From positions 1,723,154 through 1,787,153 of the forward strand of contig NZ_SOCE01000001.1 in the NCBI RefSeq assembly GCF_004365175.1: a stretch of 64,000 nucleotides of DNA. The letters are read 5' to 3'. Both the position numbers and the translations under genes were made by a program. Each line of letters begins with the position of its first letter. Positions within the stretch are counted from its first letter, which is position 1. Below, one piece after another: positions 17,177 through 24,857 of this stretch. This stretch comes from Kribbella voronezhensis. Lineage in GTDB: Bacteria; Actinomycetota; Actinomycetes; Propionibacteriales; Kribbellaceae. The notes beneath the pieces were generated by a model. It saw only the letters and a list, made by a program, of their open reading frames with translations, made no database searches and had not been told where the DNA came from.

Positions 17177-17872
17177 ATGCGTGTGCTGGTCGTCGAGGAC
17201 GAACCCCTGATGGCGGCCGCCATTCGCGACGGCCTGCGGCTGGAGGCGATCGCGGCCGATCTCGCCGGTGACGGCGACACCGCGCTGGAGTTGCTGAGCA
17301 TCAACTCCTACGACATCGCCGTCCTGGACCGCGACGTTCCCGGACCGTCCGGCGACGAGATCGCCAAGAGCATCGTTGCCTCCGGCACCGGAACGCCGAT
17401 CCTGATGCTGACGGCGGCCGACCGGCTCGACGACAAGGCTTCCGGGTTCGAGCTCGGCGCCGACGACTACCTCACCAAGCCGTTCGAATTGCGCGAACTC
17501 GTGCTCAGGCTCAGGGCACTCGACCGCCGGCGCAGCCTCAACCGGCCGCCGGTGCGGGAGCTCGCCGGTCTGCGGCTGGATCCCTTCCGCCGGGAGGTCT
17601 ACCGGGACGGCCGGTACGTCGCGTTGACCCGCAAGCAGTTCGCCGTACTGGAGGTTCTTGTCGCGGCCGAGGGCGGAGTGGTCAGCGCGGAAGAGTTGCT
17701 CGAGCGGGCCTGGGACGAGAACGCGGACCCCTTCACCAACGCCGTACGCATCACCGTGTCGGCTCTGCGCAAGCGGCTAGGAGAACCCTGGATCATCTCC
17801 ACCGTGCTCGGCGTCGGCTACCGCATCGACACGACCTCGGACAGCGAAGGCGGGAGCGGGGACCGTGGATAG
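17177..17872 (+). CDS. vanR: VanR-type response regulator (OmpR family)
   Basis: A 231-residue regulator from ATG 17177 (MRVLVVEDEP), the usual start for the family; in-frame starts at 17153 and 17168 add up to eight residues. The receiver has the acidic pair Glu7/Asp8, the phosphoacceptor Asp51 (AVLDRDVPG) and Lys101 (YLTKPFEL). The C-terminal winged helix runs ELAGLRLDPFRREVYRDGRYVALTRKQFAVLEVLV to RITVSALRKRLGEPWIISTVLGVGYRI. It should activate vanY and vanHAX once phosphorylated by the adjoining kinase. Its end overlaps the vanS start by 8 nt. Confidence 0.92.
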   Translation: MRVLVVEDEPLMAAAIRDGLRLEAIAADLAGDGDTALELLSINSYDIAVLDRDVPGPSGDEIAKSIVASGTGTPILMLTAADRLDDKASGFELGADDYLTKPFELRELVLRLRALDRRRSLNRPPVRELAGLRLDPFRREVYRDGRYVALTRKQFAVLEVLVAAEGGVVSAEELLERAWDENADPFTNAVRITVSALRKRLGEPWIISTVLGVGYRIDTTSDSEGGSGDRG

Positions 17873-18971
17873 ACAGCCCGGCTGGAGCGTCCGGCTCAAA
17901 CTGACGCTCAGCTACGCGGCGGTCATCATGCTTTCCGGCGGCATGCTGCTCGCCGTTGTCTGGGTGTTCCTGTTGCGCTACGTCCCCGCGGTGATGCGCA
18001 CGCCCACCCCCGGCAGCGGCCCGCACTGGCCGGCCGGACCGGACCGCGCCGCCCTGGTGAGCGCGTTCGCCCCGAAGGCGGCGGCGATGCTCGTCTTCCT
18101 GCTGTTCTTCGGGCTGGTCGGCGGCTGGATCCTTGCCGGCAGCATGCTTTCGCCGCTGACTCGCATCACCAACGCCACCCGGCTGGCCGCGAACGGATCG
18201 CTGTCGCACCGGGTCCACCTGGAAGGCCGGCAGGACGAGTTCCGCGAACTCGCCGATGCCTTCGACACCATGCTGGAGCGGCTGGAAGCCCACGACGCCG
18301 AGCAGCAGAGGTTCGCGGCCAACGCTTCGCACGAACTGCGTACCCCGTTGGCGATCACGCAGACGCTGCTCGACGTGGCCCGCAATGACAAGGACGGCGA
18401 CACAGGAGAACTCATCGACCGTCTCCGCTACGTCAACACCCGAGCGATCGACCTGACCGAAGCCCTGCTCCTGCTCAGCCGCGCGAACCAGCGTGCCTTC
18501 ACTCGCGGCCACGTCGACCTGTCACTGGCCGCGGAGGAGGCAACCGAAACGCTGCTCGCCCTCGCGGAGAAGCATGGTGTCGCCCTGGAGACATCCGGCG
18601 ACCAGGCGCCCACCATCGGTTCGCACGCGCTGCTGTTGCAGATGGCAACGAATCTCGTGCACAACGCGATCGTCCACAACCTGCCGGAGCAGGGCACCGT
18701 GTGGGTCCGGACCAGCGTCGAGCCCGGGAACGTCGTACTCACGGTGGAGAACACCGGCGAGAAGGTCACGCCGCAGGCGCTCTCCACCCTCACCGAGCCG
18801 TTCCAGCGGGGCAGCCAGCGCATCCGCACCGATCATGCGGGTGTCGGCCTCGGCCTGGCGATCGTCAAGAGCATCGCCCAGGCGCACGACGGAAGCCTCA
18901 CCCTCACTCCCCGCGCAGCCGGCGGTCTCATCGTCACGGTGAAACTACCCGTCGCGCCGCTCGACCAGTGA
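17865..18971 (+). CDS. vanS: VanS-type sensor histidine kinase
   Basis: This 368-residue membrane kinase senses glycopeptide or its effect and phosphorylates VanR. It has two membrane spans (~16-38 and ~71-92) with a short outside loop of about 33 residues (RYVPAVMRTPTPGSGPHW) like Streptomyces VanS, a HAMP linker, the H-box ASHELRTPLA with His156, an N-box LVHNAIVHN and the G-box GVGLGLAIV. The GTG start overlaps vanR. Its 3' end overlaps the convergent acetyltransferase by 27 nt. The short outer loop fits direct drug binding as proposed for the Streptomyces protein. Confidence 0.93.
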   Translation: MDRQPGWSVRLKLTLSYAAVIMLSGGMLLAVVWVFLLRYVPAVMRTPTPGSGPHWPAGPDRAALVSAFAPKAAAMLVFLLFFGLVGGWILAGSMLSPLTRITNATRLAANGSLSHRVHLEGRQDEFRELADAFDTMLERLEAHDAEQQRFAANASHELRTPLAITQTLLDVARNDKDGDTGELIDRLRYVNTRAIDLTEALLLLSRANQRAFTRGHVDLSLAAEEATETLLALAEKHGVALETSGDQAPTIGSHALLLQMATNLVHNAIVHNLPEQGTVWVRTSVEPGNVVLTVENTGEKVTPQALSTLTEPFQRGSQRIRTDHAGVGLGLAIVKSIAQAHDGSLTLTPRAAGGLIVTVKLPVAPLDQ

Positions 18972-19409
18972 CAGGTCGCGCAGGAAGCGGGACGACTTAC
19001 CCGTTTGGTCGTCATATCCGTACCGGCGGTAGAACTCGTGCGCGTCCGACCGCTCCTGCCGACTGGTGACCTCCATCCGGACGCACCCACGTTCCCGCGC
19101 GAACGACTCCCCCGCTGCCATCAGCTGGGACGCGACACCACGCCGGCGAGCTCGTTCGGAGACGACCAGCGCCGTGATCCGGCCCCAGGAACCCTCCCGC
19201 TCGAAGAACGGGCAGAGCTGTACCGCGATCACGCCGGCCACCACCCCGGCTTCCTCGGCGACGTAGACGACGCCCGACGGGTCGTCACTCCATGCGTTGA
19301 TCCTGCGCGCCGTGTCCTGAGGCTCACCTTGCGGGTAGCCGAGCACGGCGAGCAATTCGTTGACCGCGCCCGCATCTGCGAGCTGGACCGGTCGTATCTC
19401 CATGGTCAC
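18945..19409 (-). CDS. GNAT-family acetyltransferase, last gene of the vanHAX operon
   Basis: A 154-residue acetyltransferase beginning 6 nt after the vanX stop (GTG 19409, or ATG 19403 for MEIRPVQL). The acetyl-CoA motif is SERARRRGVASQLMAAGESFARERG (residues ~83-107), preceded by the strand GRITALVV and followed by FYRRYGYDD. Family members acetylate small amines, antibiotics or protein N-termini; nothing in the sequence picks one. Its place behind vanX means it is switched on with glycopeptide resistance. I do not know of an acetyltransferase as a standard van gene, so its role there is an open question. Confidence 0.8.
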   Translation of the reverse strand: MTMEIRPVQLADAGAVNELLAVLGYPQGEPQDTARRINAWSDDPSGVVYVAEEAGVVAGVIAVQLCPFFEREGSWGRITALVVSERARRRGVASQLMAAGESFARERGCVRMEVTSRQERSDAHEFYRRYGYDDQTGKSSRFLRDLSLVERRDG

Positions 19410-19415
19410 TCCGGT

Positions 19416-20024
19416 TCAGACGATCGGGAAATCGAAGTAGGTGGTCGGGTAGGGCTCGTCCGTCAACGTGTAGTGCCACCATTCGCAGGCGTACGAGCGG
19501 AAACCACAGTCCTCCATGATCGACCGAAGATACTGCCGGTACGCCGCTTCGACCTCGGTGACTCCGGCTGCGCCATGGTGCGAGACCGGATCCATCAGAT
19601 CGTGGTCGCCGCCCATCGGAGCGAGCTCGCCGGTGGTCAGGTCGTAGAGCGTCAGGTCGACCGTGCTGCCCCGGCTGTGGCCCGACTTGGCGGATACATA
19701 CCCCTGGTCGAACATCTCGGACCGGTCGATCCTCGGATAGTGCCGAAGCTTCGTCCGGCCGTCCTCCGGTTGCTGGGACCAGCGCAGGAAGCAGTCCACC
19801 GCTCGTTGCGGGCGATAGCCGTCCCACAACAGCAGGCCCAGGCCGAGGGATTCAGCCTTCTCCTGGGCGCTTTGCAACGCCGTACACAAGGCTCTGGTGC
19901 CGACGATCCGGTTGGCCAGATAGCCGTCGACGGGCTTGCCGATGAAGTTGTCCCAGGTGGCGTACTTGGCGTCCCAGCGGACCCCCGGCACGAAGTCGTC
20001 CACGAACACGAAGTCGGAGTTCAT
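19416..20024 (-). CDS. vanX: VanX D-Ala-D-Ala dipeptidase
   Basis: The enzyme destroys D-Ala-D-Ala so that only D-Ala-D-Lac reaches the cell wall. It has 202 residues, and every catalytic residue falls at the same number as in enterococcal VanX: Arg71 (DGYRP), zinc ligands His116 and Asp123 (SGHSRGSTVD) and His184, and the base Glu181 (EWWHY). No signal peptide, so it is cytoplasmic. ATG 20022-20024 overlaps the vanA stop by ATGA. The open frame runs on upstream, but that part lies over vanA and is not coding. Confidence 0.96.
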   Translation of the reverse strand: MNSDFVFVDDFVPGVRWDAKYATWDNFIGKPVDGYLANRIVGTRALCTALQSAQEKAESLGLGLLLWDGYRPQRAVDCFLRWSQQPEDGRTKLRHYPRIDRSEMFDQGYVSAKSGHSRGSTVDLTLYDLTTGELAPMGGDHDLMDPVSHHGAAGVTEVEAAYRQYLRSIMEDCGFRSYACEWWHYTLTDEPYPTTYFDFPIV

Positions 20025-21052
20025 CGCAGCTTCCCCGTCAGCGCCAACGACACCGCCCGGTCGATCACCTCGCCGAGCGACAACCCCGCGGCCGCCATCA
20101 TCCGCGGATAGCGGCTGTACGACGTGAGGCCGGGCAACGTGTTGACCTCGTTGAGGACGACCGCTCCGTCCTCGGTGAGGAACATGTCGACCCGCGCCAG
20201 CCCGCGGCAGCCGAAGGCGCGATAGATCGCCTTGGCCGTCTCCCGCACGAGCGAGCGCGCCGCCGCGGAGATGTCCGCGGGGACGATCGGGGTCGAGTTG
20301 TCGGACCCGCTTTCCGGATCGCTCTCCTGGTGGATCCTGAAGAAGCCGTGGGACAGGGAGATTCGATCGACCTCGCCGACGACCAGGTCCGGATCGATGC
20401 CCAGCACGGCGCAACCGACCTCGCTGCCGACGACGGCCGCTTCGATCAGCACCTTCGAGTCGTACTTTCGTGCCGCCTCCACCGCGGCCGGCAGGTCCTC
20501 TGGCCGAGCGACCTTGTTGACGCCGAAGGACGATCCCGAGCGGGCCGGCTTGACGAACACGGGACAGCTGACCTGCTCGGGGTCGACTTGCTCGTCGGCC
20601 GTGAGGATCCAGAACTCCGGCGTGGCGATCCCGGCGCTCCTGGCGACCAGATAGGCCAGAGACTTGTCGATGCACAGGGCAGAACTCGGGATGTCGCAGC
20701 CCACATAGGGGATGCCGGAAAGCTCCAGCAAGCCCTGGATCGCGCCGTCCTCGCCGAGCTTGCCGTGCAGCACGGGCAACACGACGTCGAGTTCGATCGT
20801 TTCGTACTTGCCGTCCTCCAGGACGAGCAGGCCGCGGGTGTCCCGATCCGGTGACAGTACGGCGGGCCGGCACCTGCCGTTCTCCCAGTCCGGGCCCGGG
20901 CGGTCACAAAGCATCCAGGCGCCGCTGTTGGTGATCCCGAGGTAGAACGGTTCGTACTTGTCCGGGTCGAGGTTCTTCGCAACCTCCTGCACGGACTTGA
21001 GCGAGATGGGGTGCTCCTCGGAACATCCCCCGAACAGAATTCCGATCCTCAT
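20021..21052 (-). CDS. vanA: VanA-type D-alanine-D-lactate ligase
   Basis: This 343-residue ATP-grasp ligase makes the D-Ala-D-Lac depsipeptide. It begins MRIGILFGGCSEEHPISLKS, has the Van-type SSALCIDKSLAYLVA in place of the D-Ala-D-Ala ligase loop, and the omega-loop FFRIHQE with His241, equivalent to VanA His244 that favours lactate over alanine. The C-terminal half GCRGLARVDMF, LNEVNTLPGLTSYSRYPRMM holds the metal and ATP residues. It starts at ATG 21050-21052, coupled by ATGA to vanH; a 12-residue upstream extension in frame is unlikely. The type A/B/D label is uncertain, as actinobacterial ligases form their own branch. Confidence 0.95.
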   Translation of the reverse strand: MRIGILFGGCSEEHPISLKSVQEVAKNLDPDKYEPFYLGITNSGAWMLCDRPGPDWENGRCRPAVLSPDRDTRGLLVLEDGKYETIELDVVLPVLHGKLGEDGAIQGLLELSGIPYVGCDIPSSALCIDKSLAYLVARSAGIATPEFWILTADEQVDPEQVSCPVFVKPARSGSSFGVNKVARPEDLPAAVEAARKYDSKVLIEAAVVGSEVGCAVLGIDPDLVVGEVDRISLSHGFFRIHQESDPESGSDNSTPIVPADISAAARSLVRETAKAIYRAFGCRGLARVDMFLTEDGAVVLNEVNTLPGLTSYSRYPRMMAAAGLSLGEVIDRAVSLALTGKLR

Positions 21053-22080
21053 ATCCAGCGCTGCTTTCTGTTCTCGAATTTCCGGCAATTGGCGACCGAG
21101 TTCTCCAGCGCGTCGCGCAGGGCGTGGTCGGTGTAATAGGCGGTGTGCGGGCTGACGATCACGTTCGGCAGTTTCTGCAGCCGCACGAGGTTCTCGTTCG
21201 GCAGTGGCTTGTTCCGGCAGTCGGCGTAGAAGATGCCTTCCTCGCCTTCGAGCACGTCCAAGGCCGCACCGCCCAGCCGGCCGCTCTCCAGAGCCGCCAC
21301 CAGAGCTTCGGTGTCGATCAGCGAACCGCGACCGGTGTTGATGACGAATGCGCCCCGCTTCAACTGCTGGATCCGTCGACCGTTCAGCAGGTGATGGGTG
21401 TCGGCGGTGAGTGGCGTGTGAAGTGTCAGAACGTCGCTCAGCCGGAGTACTTCATCCAGCGGAAGATAGTCGGCGGAGGTCTGCGGGCGATTGTCGAAGG
21501 CAACCATCCGGCAGCCGAAGCCGTGCAGCCTGTCCATGACAGCCGAGCCGATGCGCCCGGTGCCGATGACCCCGACCGTCAGGTCGCCGAGTTCTTTCCC
21601 GCGTACGTCGTTCAGCCGGTAGTCGTGAACTGCTGCCCGGCGAATGACGGACCCGGCGTTCCGCAGCGCCATCAGCATCAACATCACCGTGTAGTCGGCG
21701 ACGCTGTCCGGTGAATAGGCGACCGTCTCGACGCAGATGCCGAGACTCCGCGCGTAGTCCACATCGATGTGATTGCAGCCGATGCTTCTCGTGGAGATGT
21801 ACTCCACCCCCGCATGATTGAGCGCGAGCAGCGTGGAGTTCGTGATCCGGGCCTTGTGGCCGACGCTGATGCAGCGGTTTCCGGCCGTCAGCCCGATATT
21901 CGCCTCGGAAACCGCCGCCTGGGTGATCGTCGGCACCACCCCGAGGCCGGCCGCCAGCTCTCGCAGCACAAGGGCCTCGTCCTGCTCACATCCGTAAAAC
22001 GTGATTCCCACGGCGGTGGCGGCAGTTGGAGCCCAGGACGCCAGGACTCCGGTGCGTGGTGCTGATTCCCTGGAAGTCAT
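21049..22080 (-). CDS. vanH: VanH D-lactate dehydrogenase
   Basis: VanH reduces pyruvate to D-lactate, the substrate for the ligase next door. The 343 residues show the NAD motif GVIGTGRIGSAV, the substrate arginine in NTGRGSLID, the Glu in LDVLEGEEGIFY and the catalytic His in SPHTAYYTDHAL. The N-terminus is about 20 residues longer than in enterococcal VanH, but ATG 22078-22080 is supported because the upstream element lies exactly 8 nt away, as it does for vanY. First gene of vanH-vanA-vanX-GNAT, all joined by overlaps or a 6-nt gap. Confidence 0.95.
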   Translation of the reverse strand: MTSRESAPRTGVLASWAPTAATAVGITFYGCEQDEALVLRELAAGLGVVPTITQAAVSEANIGLTAGNRCISVGHKARITNSTLLALNHAGVEYISTRSIGCNHIDVDYARSLGICVETVAYSPDSVADYTVMLMLMALRNAGSVIRRAAVHDYRLNDVRGKELGDLTVGVIGTGRIGSAVMDRLHGFGCRMVAFDNRPQTSADYLPLDEVLRLSDVLTLHTPLTADTHHLLNGRRIQQLKRGAFVINTGRGSLIDTEALVAALESGRLGGAALDVLEGEEGIFYADCRNKPLPNENLVRLQKLPNVIVSPHTAYYTDHALRDALENSVANCRKFENRKQRWI

Positions 22081-22088
22081 GCCGAGAA

Positions 22089-22143
22089 GTCAAGACAACA
22101 CGGTGTTGCCAGCACGTATCGGCGTTTCGATATGCCGACGATA
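22089..22143. promoter_or_regulatory. Shared 55-bp van promoter element (vanH copy)
   Basis: Second copy of the element at 17097-17151, with 44 of 55 identical bases and the same orientation toward its gene. CGTAT, CGATA and CGATA recur at 22116, 22128 and 22139. Most mismatches fall between these half-sites. The fixed 8-nt distance to ATG suggests a very short or absent leader. VanR binding is inferred. Confidence 0.82.
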
Positions 22144-22171
22144 GACAGCCGACCCGGCTGAAGATGCTGGA

Positions 22172-23131
22172 TCAGGTACGGCTCGGGCCCGCGTGGGTCA
22201 CCCCACCTGCGGACCGCGACCTGATGCGGTAGCGGCCTGGCGGCTGGTCGCGGGCTCGCGAGAACGCACGCGAGAAGGCGTACTCCGACGTGTAGCCGAC
22301 CGACCTGGCAACGAGTTCGATCGGGTCGTCGGTGTCGCGAAGCCTGCGGGCAGCGAGATCCATCCGCCAGCGGGTGAGGTACGCCGACGGCGTTGCGCCG
22401 ACGAGCGCCGGGAAGCGCCTGGCAAGCGTCGCGCGGGACACCGCGACCTCGTCAGCCAGCGAGTCGATGGTCCACGGACGCGCGGGATCGCTGTGCAGCG
22501 CTACCAACGCGGCGGCGACCACTGGGTCACCGAGGGCGCGCAGCCAGGAAACCGATGGACCGACCGGTTCGTTCTTGATCCAGGACCGCAAGAGGTGGAT
22601 CAACACCACGTCGACGAGCCGATCAAGCACCGTGGCCGCCGCAAGCTCTTGGTGGGTGAGTTCGCTGCCGAGCAGCCGCAGAGTGTCGTCGAGTGCGTTG
22701 CCGCCGGTCCCTGCGGCGATGTGCATCACTTCCGGCAACAGGGTGAGCAGCGGCGTGGCGACAGCGGGATCGTGCCGGTAGGACGCGCACAGGATCCTGG
22801 TCCGGCTCGGCTGTGCTCCGACGTGCAGTACTCCGTCGGCAGCCAGCGCCCGCTCGGCAGCCGCATGGTCGAACGGCTCCAGAGCACCATCCCGTTCGCT
22901 GGACAGCGCGTGCTCTACGCCGGTCGGCAGCAACACGACATCCCCCGGCATCAACCGCACCTCGCGCCGACCGGGGAGCCGAAGCCACGCCGTACCAGCC
23001 GTGATCGCGTGGAATGCCGCGCCGGGCACGCGATCGAGCTCGAGGCCCCACGGTTCGCCGGCGTGGACGGACGCAGCCACAGTGCCCCGTACGCCGGCGA
23101 CAGCGAGCACTTCAGCCAGCAGATCCACCAC
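22172..23131 (-). CDS. AraC-family regulator with N-terminal cupin
   Basis: About 319 residues from GTG 23131 (VVDLLAEVLAVAGVRGTVAASVHAG), where the cupin_6 domain of this subgroup normally begins; GTG 23128 is equally possible, and the frame upstream of this is non-coding. The cupin half contains RLMPGDVVLLPTGVEHAL. The C-terminal double helix-turn-helix is WTIDSLADEVAVSRATLARRFPALVGATPSAYLTRWRMDLAARRL and VARSVGYTSEYAFSRAFSR. It diverges from the short-chain dehydrogenase at 23267, its likely target, a common pairing for this group. Its 3' end stops 28 nt from the van element. Confidence 0.85.
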   Translation of the reverse strand: MVDLLAEVLAVAGVRGTVAASVHAGEPWGLELDRVPGAAFHAITAGTAWLRLPGRREVRLMPGDVVLLPTGVEHALSSERDGALEPFDHAAAERALAADGVLHVGAQPSRTRILCASYRHDPAVATPLLTLLPEVMHIAAGTGGNALDDTLRLLGSELTHQELAAATVLDRLVDVVLIHLLRSWIKNEPVGPSVSWLRALGDPVVAAALVALHSDPARPWTIDSLADEVAVSRATLARRFPALVGATPSAYLTRWRMDLAARRLRDTDDPIELVARSVGYTSEYAFSRAFSRARDQPPGRYRIRSRSAGGVTHAGPSRT

Positions 23132-23213
23132 CCGATCGTATCCGTAGTACTCATACAGAACTGACGATGAGACGAACGGACAAGAAATTGCGAGTACGAG
23201 GCATCGATCCGCA

Positions 23214-23237
23214 GGTGACGTGCGGAATACGGTCACC
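23214..23237. promoter_or_regulatory. Inverted repeat in the AraC/SDR divergent region
   Basis: GGTGAC and GTCACC form a perfect 6-bp inverted repeat with a 12-nt spacer, ending 30 nt before the dehydrogenase start. It is a candidate binding site, but AraC proteins usually prefer direct repeats, so assignment is open. Confidence 0.35.
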
Positions 23238-23266
23238 CCATCAGCTATCCACAAGGAGATCTCCTC

Positions 23267-23986
23267 TTGAACATCACCGCAAGCACAGCGCTGGTCACCG
23301 GGGCCAACAGAGGCCTGGGAGCCAGGTTCGTCGCCGAGCTCCTGACCGGCGGAGTCACCAAGGTGTACGCCGCCGCGCGCGACCCGAAGTCCGTCGATCC
23401 GGCGATCGCGGCCGACCCCCGGGTGCGGACCCTCGCACTCGACATCACCGATCAGGCCAGTGTGGACGCGGCGGTGTCGGTCGCGTCCGACGTGAACCTC
23501 CTGATCAACAACGCCGGCGTACTCGGCTTCGGAAGTGCCCTGGAAGGCGACCTCGACCTCTTCGGGCGCGACATGCACACGAACTACCTCGGGACCGTCC
23601 GCGTCACCCGCGCCTTCGTTCCCGTGCTGGCATCAAACGGCCCCGCAGTCATCGCCAACGTGCTCACGTTGATCGCTCTCGCCCCCGTCGGCCCGATGGC
23701 CGGCTACTCGGCCTCCAAAGCCGCGGCGCATTCCTTCACCCAAGCCCTGCGGGCCGAGGTACGGGATCGCGGGATCGAGGTCGTCGGCGCCTACCCAGGC
23801 GGAATCGACACCGACATGCTCGCGGGCGTCGAAGCAGACAAGGCCGCCCCTGAAGAGGTGGCCCGCAGAATCGTTGCGGGCATCGCTGCCGGCGACACGG
23901 TGATCTGGCCGGACGACGCCTCAGCGGGCGCCGGCAAGGTCTACCTCGGAGATCCGCTCCAACTCGAACGGCTGCTAGCCGGCTGA
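23267..23986 (+). CDS. Short-chain dehydrogenase/reductase
   Basis: A 239-residue SDR with the NAD(P) motif TGANRGLGARF near residue 10, the NNAG motif in LLINNAGVLGF, and the YxxxK pair in GYSASKAAAHS. The catalytic Ser position reads LTLIALAPVG, so the canonical Ser is not obvious; this is seen in some members of this subgroup. TTG 23267 follows AAGGAG by about eight bases. The 3' end overlaps the convergent XRE gene by 46 nt. The substrate is unknown; the divergent AraC gene suggests inducible control. Confidence 0.85.
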   Translation: MNITASTALVTGANRGLGARFVAELLTGGVTKVYAAARDPKSVDPAIAADPRVRTLALDITDQASVDAAVSVASDVNLLINNAGVLGFGSALEGDLDLFGRDMHTNYLGTVRVTRAFVPVLASNGPAVIANVLTLIALAPVGPMAGYSASKAAAHSFTQALRAEVRDRGIEVVGAYPGGIDTDMLAGVEADKAAPEEVARRIVAGIAAGDTVIWPDDASAGAGKVYLGDPLQLERLLAG

Positions 23987-24828
23987 CCTGGATCCTGGTC
24001 GGCCTGAGGCGATTCGACGGTGGCGGTTGCGCGGAGGCGGGCGAGGGCTGTGGCGCTGGGGGTGTCCGGCTCGGCGTGGTAGACGACGAGTTCCTGGCCG
24101 GGGGCGGAGCGCACGTCGAAGGCGTTGATCTGCAAGGTGAGTTCGCCGACCTCAGGGTGGTGGAACCGCTTGCTCGTCATTCGGGTACCTCGCGCCTCGT
24201 GCTTGTCCCACAGGGCGACGAAGTCCGGGCTGGCCTGGCTGAGTTCCTCGATCACCTGGCGGATGCGCGGGTCGTCGGGACTGCGCCCTTGCTGGAGCCG
24301 GAACCCGGCCACCGTGTATCGGGCGACTTCGTCCCAGTCGGGATAGAAGGACCGCGCGTCCGGGTCGAGGAAGATCTTCGCCATCAGGTTGGGCCCCTGC
24401 TGGAACCCGTCGAACAACGCGTACGCCGGCGCGTTGCCGGCCAGGATGTCGAAGGCCCGCCCGAGCACGATCGCCGGGTTGTCCGGCCACATCTCCAGCA
24501 GCCGCAGCAACTGAGGGTCGACCTGCTCCGGGGCCGCCGGACGGACCGGCACCGGCAGCAGCCCGGCCAGCCGGAAGAGATGCAGGTGAGCGTCGTCGTC
24601 CAGCCGCAGCACCTGGCTGAGCGCATCGAGGACCTGGGCCGACGGATTCCGCTCCCGCCCTTGCTCCAGGCGGATGTAGTAGTCGACGCTCACCCCGGCC
24701 GCCATCGCGACTTCCTCGCGGCGCAGCCCCGGAACCCGCCGTACGCCGTGGGTCGGCAGGCCGATCAGCTCCGGGGTGACCTGCGCCCGCCTGGCGCTGA
24801 GGTACTCACCGAGAGCGGTCGTCGCCAT
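23941..24828 (-). CDS. XRE-family regulator with MmyB-like ligand domain
   Basis: A 295-residue regulator. The N-terminal helix-turn-helix is LGEYLSARRAQVTPELIG, RRVPGLRREEVAMAAGVSVDYYIRLEQGRERNPSAQVLDALSQVL, the standard start of this actinobacterial group. The following MmyB-like domain (~residues 110-270) holds PNLMAKIFLDPDARSFYPDWDEVARYTVAGFRLQ, which binds fatty acids in related proteins. A variable Ser/Pro/Gln-rich tail follows. The gene sits 29 nt behind the SDR at 24858 in the same direction, and such regulators often control a neighbouring SDR. Confidence 0.9.
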   Translation of the reverse strand: MATTALGEYLSARRAQVTPELIGLPTHGVRRVPGLRREEVAMAAGVSVDYYIRLEQGRERNPSAQVLDALSQVLRLDDDAHLHLFRLAGLLPVPVRPAAPEQVDPQLLRLLEMWPDNPAIVLGRAFDILAGNAPAYALFDGFQQGPNLMAKIFLDPDARSFYPDWDEVARYTVAGFRLQQGRSPDDPRIRQVIEELSQASPDFVALWDKHEARGTRMTSKRFHHPEVGELTLQINAFDVRSAPGQELVVYHAEPDTPSATALARLRATATVESPQADQDPGQPASSRSSWSGSPR

Positions 24829-24857
24829 CCAGGAATTCTAGCCAAGCCGGCACCCGG

